Of a stretch of 64,000 nucleotides of DNA, positions 1 through 8,900 are shown piece after piece. Position 1 is the first letter of the stretch. The number at the start of each line of letters is the position of its first letter. The notes under the pieces are model-generated. The model was given only the letters and a program-made list of their open reading frames with translations, was not told the origin of the DNA and ran no database searches. A program made the translations under genes and the position numbers. The stretch covers positions 2,996,924 through 3,060,923 of the forward strand of contig OZ020616.1 of assembly GCA_963971575.1 (NCBI GenBank), written 5' to 3'. The stretch comes from Liopterus haemorrhoidalis. Taxonomy: Eukaryota > Arthropoda > Insecta > Coleoptera > Dytiscidae.

Positions 1-88
1 CGATTTTCTCAAAAATGTTGTTATGCAAGGATGTAAAAGTTTTACACCGTTGAAAAGAGAAAAAAAAAAACTCGATGATATTATGTTA

Positions 89-1268
89 AATAATATGATG
101 AGAGGATAAATCTGACGCTCGATTGACACATATACGCATGCGTTCCAGTGTAGCGGGAAACGAGGAAACCACTGTTGTGTTTACATGTACTTGTATACAG
201 CGCACACATTTTTAAATAAATTGAAAATGTCTGTGATGTGATTAATTTGCAACAAAATATTTTCAAAACAATATAATTTAAATGTCCATTTTAAAAGTAT
301 TAATAAGATAAACTTTAATGGTATTCGACGAATATGGCGAGGGGTTTCCTGCATCATGTGTGTTTACAAACAGGCAGGACACTACTGTTCATGATTTTTT
401 TTCGTAAAATTTTCAAAAAAATCGGTTTAATAAATTGCAATGTTTTTATATCCGATATAAATGAAGTGTTGTACAATGCCTGGTGTACAGTGATGGGCAC
501 CGAACTTTAAAAACTTTAGAAATAACCCTTGAAGAATCAAAATTTATAGAAATGTTACCAAAAGCAATAGTTTTTTACTTTCGGACAATGACATGAAAAT
601 ATTTGGTGAATATTTTTTCACAAATTATTATGAGAAGCCCAATCTTTGGGCTTATACTTATAGAAAATGTTTACAAATTAACAAAGAAAATAAAAAACTA
701 AAACACCAACTAGATACGACAACATTTGAACCAAGTAATAAAAAATTAATAAACAAATTTCTATATTTAGTACCAGGAAAAAAATTAAGAAGTCGCATAT
801 TTTAAAAAACCGACAACGCAAGAGGAAGAAAATATTATTGAAAAAATACAGAAGTAACTTTTTTTTGTCTTAACTGTGTGAGTAGTAACACACACACACA
901 CACACGTGTAATTTAATTCATTTTATCTCCTTTGTATTTATTTAAGCAAATTATAATTTAAGAATGAATTATTTGTTGCTTAACAATAATTTTATGACTA
1001 TCGACAACACTGTGATATTTGTTCCTTTTGTTTTTTTGTTTTTTCTTGTTTTGTATTATTATTCATATTAGCTACGTGCTGTTCTATTAAATAAATAAAT
1101 AAATAATAAATTGATGATTATTATTGTCTTATTATTGATGTATTAATGATAATCTTAAATATATCCACAATAAATCAGAATATTATATTTTTAATCTCCG
1201 CTCAGTCATTTTGAAGCATGCGCACATGTGTCAATCGAGCGTCAGATTTATCCTCTCATAATAATATG
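89..1268 (+). mobile_element. MULE-type (MuDR/Phantom) DNA transposon remnant
   Basis: Perfect 34-bp terminal inverted repeats lie at 98-131 and 1226-1259, with weaker matching further inward. They are flanked by a perfect 9-bp direct repeat AATAATATG (89-97 and 1260-1268), the target duplication length expected of Mutator-like elements. The only coding trace is the open frame at 593-805. The length of 1162 bp is far below an autonomous MULE, so this is an internally deleted copy. Confidence 0.85.
593..805 (+). pseudogene. MULE transposase C-terminal fragment
   Basis: This 70-residue frame carries the pattern FGEYFFTNYYEKP followed by WAYTYRKCLQIN. It resembles the conserved region downstream of the DDE core in MULE transposases (YF..NY..RP..WAYCYR....IN). 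Everything upstream, including the catalytic residues and zinc-binding domain, is missing, and the region after IN has degenerated into lysine- and asparagine-rich sequence. It cannot encode an active enzyme. The identification is from motif memory, but the element's 9-bp target duplication supports it independently. Confidence 0.6.
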
Positions 1269-1374
1269 TGTATAGGCCAGAGCTTCCCAAACTTTTTTCA
1301 AGGCGGACCGGCATATTTAGAAAATAATGAGGACCGCAAAACTTTTATATTTTTTATTGCACTGATTACAAATA

Positions 1375-1676
1375 TAAGCTGTTCACTTTTGTAAGAACAC
1401 ACTAGATCTGGTTATTTTGGTTACTTTTATGGTGTGTTACTGACTTATGTTAAATGTCAATTAAAAATATTCCTTACACTGTAAAACCGACTTTAGGTTG
1501 ATAAGGTTATGATCATTATAATTAAGATATAATTTTTCATTATGACATATGGCAAATGGATCGACATTTTAAAAAAGTGACATTTTTTAATACCAACATG
1601 ACATAGAACTTCAAAGGTGCAAACTATTGAAAACAAAATTCCCTCTTAGTTTGTTCTTACAAAAGTGAACCGCTTA
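1375..1676. mobile_element. TA-flanked MITE nested in hAT
   Basis: Inverted ends begin AGCTGTTCACTTTTGTAAG at 1377, with the matching complement ending at 1674. Both sides carry TA (1375-1376, 1675-1676), as for Tc1/mariner-type MITEs. It has no coding capacity. A right-end relic of the same family lies at about 18350-18379, directly before the mariner at 18381. Confidence 0.75.
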
Positions 1677-1794
1677 CACAAAAAAAAACAACAAATAAAA
1701 AATCACATATAATAAGTGAAAAAAGAAACAAATTATTACTTAAGCAATTAACAGATTAAGGACCGATATTTTCATCTCAAAATTAAGTGGGTTA

Positions 1795-2206
1795 TACAGT
1801 CTGTTTCAAACGCTTAGGCGGAACTAAATGGGAATTTCGTTCTTTTAGGATGTCACGACAAGGGACCTTGCTTGGGTTATTTCATTTTTCACGTTGCAAT
1901 GTCAAAAATTAAAATTACAACAATGAAACCATGGAAACGAATGACCTATGTCAATATTAAATTATTTTTTTAATATATTTTAATGACAAAAAAATTAATA
2001 AATGGGAAATTTGTATTAAGAATGACACAAAAAATCAAAATATAAAGAAAATGACAATTTAAAATGATATTAACCTTAACCAAAAAATGTGTATTGTACG
2101 TATGATTTACAAAGCTTAAACAAAACGGTCGAAAAGCACGATTTAAACGATGAAAGTAACTAGATTGCAAAATTTAGTTCCGCTTAACCGTTTGGAACAG
2201 ACTGTA
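1795..2206. mobile_element. MITE-1 copy 1 (TIR CAGTCTRTTCCAAACG), nested in hAT
   Basis: About 408 bp with ~30-bp imperfect terminal inverted repeats ending in GGAACTA, and TA on both sides (1795-1796, 2205-2206). It is non-coding. This family, called MITE-1 here, recurs at 2271-2664, 13164, 18950-19354, 31399, 39545, to 43774 and 44831. The TA duplication places it with Tc1/mariner-type MITEs. Confidence 0.85.
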
Positions 2207-2268
2207 ACTTATTAGGCGAATAGTTGCATACTAAAAAAACTCACGGACCGGCGGTTGGGAAACACTGG

Positions 2269-2666
2269 TATAGGCTATTCCAAACGATTAAGCGGAACTA
2301 GATTTTGCAATGTAGTTGCTTGCATCGTTTGAATCGTGCTTTTTGGCCGTTTTGTTTACGCTTTATAAATCATACGTACAATAAACATTTTTTTGGTTAA
2401 GGTTAATTTTAAAATGTCATTTTCTTGATATTTTGATTTTTTTTTGTCATTCTTAATACAGATTTCCCATTTTTTTTTTTTTTGTCATTAAAATACGTGA
2501 AAAAGTATTTTATTATTTTATATGTCATTCGTTTCCATGGTTGGAATTTTAAATTTTGATATTCCAACGTGAAAAATGAAATAACCCAAGCAAGGTCCCT
2601 TCTCGTGACAACCTAAAAGAACGAAATTCCCATTTAGTTCCACGTAAACGTTTGGAATAGGCTGTA
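2269..2666. mobile_element. MITE-1 copy 2, split from its left flank by a hAT
   Basis: Terminal repeats run from 2271 (TAGGCTATTCCAAACG) to 2664 (complement ending in CTG), with TA at 2269-2270 and 2665-2666. The hAT at 1278-2267 used the first five bases of this MITE as part of its 8-bp target site, so this MITE was here first. Confidence 0.83.
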
Positions 2667-2972
2667 GGGTAATTTGAAAAATAATTATTAACTGCCGTGC
2701 CTCTTGCCAAACAAATGAAAAAATAAAGTTTGCTACCACTAAAGCCTGAAATAGTCTGAAAAAAAAAATCGATTTAGTTATTTTTTCGCCACTAAGTTTG
2801 TCACTGAAATTATGACACAAAATGACCAACTGCGCTGATTGAACGACTGACTTATACCATTACATTTCCATCCTATAAAAAATACGCTATTCCGAATATT
2901 TGTTTTAGGAATTGTCCTTCTTTAAACAGTGTTAACAATTAATTTTAAAAATAAATCAATTCTATTACTTAC
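2667..2972. other. UBR4 intron 6 remainder
   Basis: AT-rich, non-coding intron sequence between MITE-1 copy 2 and exon 6. I see no further UBR4 exon and no repeat ends here. Confidence 0.5.
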
Positions 2973-5900
2973 ACCTTCATAAGACTGACTCTTGCTGCAC
3001 TAGCTTCTCTTGATTTACTTGGACTTCTTCCTTTATCATCCCTTTCCTTCAAGTGTGTTACTTTCTCCTTATCAATAGGTGGCGCTGTACTGATAGATAA
3101 CTGTGTCTGTAACCCGGACAGAAGAACCCAGGCTCCAGCCAGAACCAAATTCTGATAAACATGACCTCCAGCTCTTGTTGAATTCTTAATCGTATCACCA
3201 ACATATGTAAACATATGTAATGCTTTCTCAACTAGCGTCACTGCCAAAGTATCATAATCATCTTCTTTATTAGATGTTGATGTAACTGTTGTTTGACCAC
3301 TTGAACATTTTGGAGATACAGCGCTACCCATTCCTAGGATACTGCAGGCTGATGCCTGTAGTACTGCACAATGTATACTTGCCATACATAGTGCATTTAG
3401 TTTTTCTAATTTTGTTGAATTTAATGGTTCCAATATTGGTAGAGATACTGCCGAAAATGCTACTGATATATCTGCTACCATTGACGGCAAACTGAAACAA
3501 CAAAATAACTATTACATATGGGTCTATTCTCTAAGGCCCGGTCTTTCCACCTTCAGATAAAGTTCCAGGTAACTATCTGACAGATAAGGTTATTTATAAC
3601 TTCATCTGCGTCAGTCTCATTATCCGTTAGATAACTATCCGATAGATACATTTGTATGGAAAGAAGGGAAGACATTTATTCAGCAGATGAAGTTATAAAT
3701 AACCTTATCTGTCAGATAGTTACCTGGAACTTTATCTGAAGGTGGAAAGACCGGGCCTAAGTATAATGCTAAAATCTTAACGTCAGAAACTGCCTTTTAT
3801 TTTTTTAACACCATTATAAACGTAAATGTTATTCTCTAAGCATATTTGTATTAAAATTATAACGCGGCGGAGTTAAAATAGCCAGTTAACGTTCTACAAT
3901 AAGCGCCTACTAAAAAAGTTAACGCTGGTGTTTAGTTTGCAAAATATGGCTGATCCAATTTAAGTAAACGTCATGTTATTAAAAAAAAATTAATAAAACA
4001 CAAGATGGTAGGAATATTAATTATTATAAGACAAAATTCAAATTTTCTATTACTTTTTAAAGTGAATTATTTACAGTAGGCTAAGAATGGCCATTCGTAA
4101 TTTTTGTGATACATAACCCCTTAAGCCTGGAACAGAATGCACAGCGCGCTACGCCGTCAGCGCGCCGTCATTTGCGACGGCGTTGCGTTAGCGCCGTTGA
4201 GAATTTTCGCCTGCACACAATGCAATAATTTTTAACGCCGTCAAGTATCACGTGACAACCTATATCTGTGTTTATACGTGCGCTTTCTTTTATTAAAAGT
4301 ATAATGGATGATGAAGACTTGTGTGTGATGTTATTTATGTTGTATGCAAGTTATTTATACATACAAACACTTTACCATTCAGTAAAAACTGAGGTTAGGT
4401 GTTCTGCGTCAACGTTCAACGGCGTCAAAAGTTGGAAGTTGACGAACATTCAGTACGAACGCCGTAGGACGTTACACATTCTGTGCACTTGCGTACGACA
4501 GCTTGGTTTTAACTTTCCTCTGACAGATAGCGGCGTCCAAACGCCGTCAACTCGTTGCATTGCGCCGTAGAACTCGTTGCATTCTGTTCCCCACTTTAGA
4601 GTTTTGTGATACAAGTAACCCAGACGCAATTGTACAGAAAGAAAGTAAATAGAGTATTGAAGGATAGTTTTGGTTTTTATTGAGACACAGAACTTAAAAT
4701 TATAATCATCTGAAAGCTACAAAAATCACTTATGCCTCTGCCGTGTTTCACAATATCCCAGTACATTTTAATGGTGTATTCGCGACTATAATTACCGAAA
4801 CGGCGCCACTATCGCCTTGTGAACTTTTGACACGAAAAAGGATAGTCATCTGTCAACGTATGTGAACAGTATTGGTTTATTAACAATTTTTGGTCTAATT
4901 TACGTTTTCTTGCTGTATACATTATATTTGAACTATAACCGAGTATTAAAAAAGTGTATAAATATATGTGAATCCATTTTATGATAAAATTTGCTGCTTG
5001 TAAATGAATATTTTCAGAGGTTATATATTGTATGTTGGTGCCAGCTTATACTCACAGAGAAAGTAAAATGTTATACTTTGAACTTAAAACATTTATTTGA
5101 ATACTTAATATCTACACATATCTCAAGTAATTTTATAGAAAAAGAACTTGTAATTTATTCTACACAAGAAAACTGTCAAATATTTGCAAACTAACACAGT
5201 TATGGAACACTCCCATGAAACAACAAGGGGTTTTAATTATATTAACAATAATTTACACAACATTAAACGATTTTCTTGCACATGTGAGACAGGGAAAATG
5301 AAAAATTCAACGTTAAAAACTTGTTTAAAATCATCTGAACAGTATAAATTCCCTTCAATAGAAACAAAATTTTAGAATCACTGATAATCTTTCAATCTAA
5401 TATTCGAAGATGTTCTTCCTGTGATTGACTACCATACACACAACAAGGATTATTAATCTTTTTTTCTTAAATTTATCACTTTATTCGCTGTAAAAATGGA
5501 GTGAGAATGGACAGAAACAATAAAACACATGGTGAATTATACGTAAACAATGACAGTAACCTTTTTCGAAGTGTTCGCTTTTTTGCCGCTAGAGGGATAC
5601 GCGTTAAGTTGAGTCACCAATTATTTGAAGAAACAATTGATGAGAATGATAATGAAGATCACAACAATGTTATTCCAGGGTAGAAATAGCGTAATAAATC
5701 AATTAATAATTAATATCACCGAACAACTTTTTAAAAATAAAATGAACACATAATTCACATTTTATTCAAAAATGAGATAAACTATTATAATACAATGTAG
5801 TATATAAATTGACTAAATAAAAGTTGAATAAAGTTATATTTTTATTTAATACACTGTGGAAACCAGTTATACTGAGTATCAGAGGACCAAACTTTTCTGT

Positions 5901-8900
5901 TCGATTTTTAAAATAAATTTCGCCACTGAATATTTAAATCTACACCAAAATATTGGGTTAAGATTCTCTTGGCATTCGACACTTGTCAAAAATATTAAAA
6001 TTAAACGTAGCAGCGCATGCGCGTGCAATAAATATAGCCTCTCTACAGGGTGAGTTAGTACCTCGGGTTAACAAATATTGTTTTAACGCTTACCTTAACA
6101 AATGCTCTTACAGAATAACATTTTTGGATAAAGGCGTTAGACATGGAGTTAAAATAAATATTAACCTGACACTAATTTTAACGCATTTCTTACATAATAC
6201 ACCCGATAATGAGTTGATTAAAATCTAAATCAAAGAAATAGGAAAGATATATCTTTGAAGTCTAAGAGAAGAACGAGCATAGACCAATATTAGCCATTTT
6301 GGCAACAAATTTCTGTCAGCTAGAATTTAAAATTTACGAATGGTTCTAAAAATTCGAATTATACTAATCACAATCTAAGCCAGCGGCTCTCAAACGATGG
6401 TTCTCAAAGGTGTTCTAGGGCGTTCGCACAAAAAATACTGTAATGGCGTCAGTTTATACTATTTTAAAAGGGTTGAAACGTACCTGTTCCTAATCGCTGT
6501 TGCTTCTGAATAAGTAGTAGGTAGACAAAATGGCTTTCCTGCTAATGCTTCATCACATTTGATCTTGGATCTTTTAATAGATGTTAAATTAAGACATAAA
6601 TCTAATAAAATATCACTGGCCCTCAAGCCTTGTAAATTTTCAACATTCGTTGAAAAACATAATCTCTGCAAGAAAACAAAACATTATAAATATTTGCAGT
6701 TCAAACAGCGATATGCCAAACAAGACGAAACATGTTAGATATTTACAAACAGACAGCAAATACTGTGCGGATATTTTTGCGGATGCGCATCAGATGCGGA
6801 TTATATATTTACAAAGGTTGCGGTTGCGGATGCGGATCCTGTCTATGCAGATACGGATACAAAAAAAAGTATCCGCGCAGGGCTCTAGTTTTAGACATGA
6901 GTATTTAGCAAAAAATGTTTATAAGAAAACTAATCTTTTTTTATTCAATACATTTATTGAGTATTAGGAGAGTTAGGGGGCACGTAATATACACATAATA
7001 TGTATTTTTTATGCGAAGTAAATGATAAATGAGATATTTCAAGAATTTGGATTTAGAAAATACCCCCGTAACTCACTAAATATTCCTTCAATCGAAAAAG
7101 TATCTAGAAGAAAAAAGATTTGTTTTCTTACTATAAAATTTTTTTGTTGTATATGTTTTTGCTTTTAAGTCAATAATAAAAGTTTATCTTTAAGGTGTCC
7201 TCCCGTATCTCTCCATTCATCTAAATAAAAAAAATAAAAAAATGCATAGAAATAAAAGATTTATTTTCTTATTATAAACTTTTTTCATGTCATTTTTGTC
7301 ATATATGATTTTGCTGTTAAGTCCATAATAAGGGAAATGTATGTTGATTTTAGTTTTAGGGTGTCCCCCTGTAACTCCCCAAATATACATCTAATTGAAA
7401 AAATGCAGTGAACAAAAAGATACGTCTTCTTATTATAAACAATTTTTATGGTATACATTTTTCTGTTAAGCCAGTAATAAGGGAGATATTTTAATAAACA
7501 GTTTTAACCCCGAAGCACATCCCTTGAAGAAAAATTTGAGATGCCTTATAGGGAAAAATTGCTAAGCGATATGACATCTGGTTGAATTTTAGGAACTACA
7601 GAAATAGACATTGTATCCCGCTTTTTTTATAAAACATGTTTGCATAAAAATATAATTGCATAAAAACAAGTATTAATATTGTAGCAAAATTACAAAAACC
7701 ACCAGTAAACATTAAAATTCACGTTGTTTATATGTAACGAATGTCTATTTTGAAGGTTCCAAGTTTGCCGAAATAGCGCTGCGATCTTAAAATACTTCCC
7801 CTTTAGCCTATATTCGAATCCTGGTTTTACTCGATCATCATGTTAAATTACCTGAAAATATGTTTAGTAGGGTGATCATTCGTCCCGCATTTTAACATTT
7901 TGTCCCGCATTAAGATGCGTCCCGCAAAAGTCCCGCATTTTGGATTTGGGAGGTGAGGACCTTTTTTTTTGCTCTTCACTTGGATTTGGGAGGTGAAGAC
8001 CTTTTTTTTGCTCTTCACTTGGATTTGGGAGGTGAAGACCTTTTTTTTGCTCTTCACTTGGATTTGGGAGGTGAAGACCTTTTTTTTTGCTCTTCACTTG
8101 GATTTGGGAGGTGAAGACCTTTTTTTTGCTCTTCACTTGGATTTGGGAGGTAAAGACCTTTTTTTTTGCTCTTCACTTGGATTTGGGAGGTGAGGACCTT
8201 TTTTTTGCTCTTCACTTGGATTTGGGAGGTGAAGACCTTTTTTTTGCTCTTCACTTGGATTTGGGAGGTAAAGACCTTTTTTTTTGCTCTTCACTTGGAT
8301 TTGGGAGGTGAGGACCTTTTTTTTGCTCTTCACTTGGATTTGGGAGGTAAAGATCTTTTTTTTTGCTCTTCACTTGGATTTGGGAGGTGAGGACCTTTTT
8401 TTTGCTCTTCACTTGGATTTGGGAGGTGAAGACCTTTTTTTTGCTCTTCACTTGGATTTGGGAGGTGAAGACCTTTTTTTTGCTCTTCACTTGGATTTGG
8501 GAGGTAAAGACCTTTTTTTTTGCTCTTCACTTGGATTTGGGAGGTGAGGACCTTTTTTTTGCTCTTCACTTGGATTTGGGAGATGAGGACCTTTTTTTTT
8601 GCTCCGTCCCGCATTGCCTTCTTAAGAAAATGGTCACCCTATGTTTAACCATTTTTGCGTGGATGTCGGACAGACAGACAAAAATTGATTTTTTTTCGGA
8701 TATTGTCTTATAATCGTCTGTAACGTGTAGAAATCGAAATGAGGCCGAAAAATTTAAAAAAAATCAGATAGGGACTCTAATTTTATTAATATAGATGATA
8801 GATCTAAGAAGTAAGAGTTAGTTTAAAAAAGGGAACAGGTTCACATTTCATCGGCGCCGAGAATTTTTCTGGACGGTCTTTTTTTTTTACTTTTTATGCC

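Larger units (their letters stand above)
1270..2275. mobile_element. hAT element with two nested MITEs
   Basis: The ends are CAGAGCTTCCCAA (from 1278) and TTGGGAAACACTG (to 2267), the classic hAT terminal repeat. They are flanked by a perfect 8-bp duplication GTATAGGC (1270-1277, 2268-2275). Only about 280 bp is hAT sequence; the rest is the MITEs at 1377-1674 and 1797-2204. No transposase is left. The right target duplication overlaps the left tip of the MITE at 2271-2664, so this hAT inserted into that older MITE. Confidence 0.88.

Noticed and set aside
2518..2829. Minus-strand 103-residue frame as a further UBR4 exon
   Set aside because: Half of it lies in MITE-1, and it does not match the UBR4 segment expected after exon 6.
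7848..8713. Many overlapping open frames on both strands across the minisatellite
   Set aside because: They are periodic translations of the 39-bp unit, equally open in several frames.
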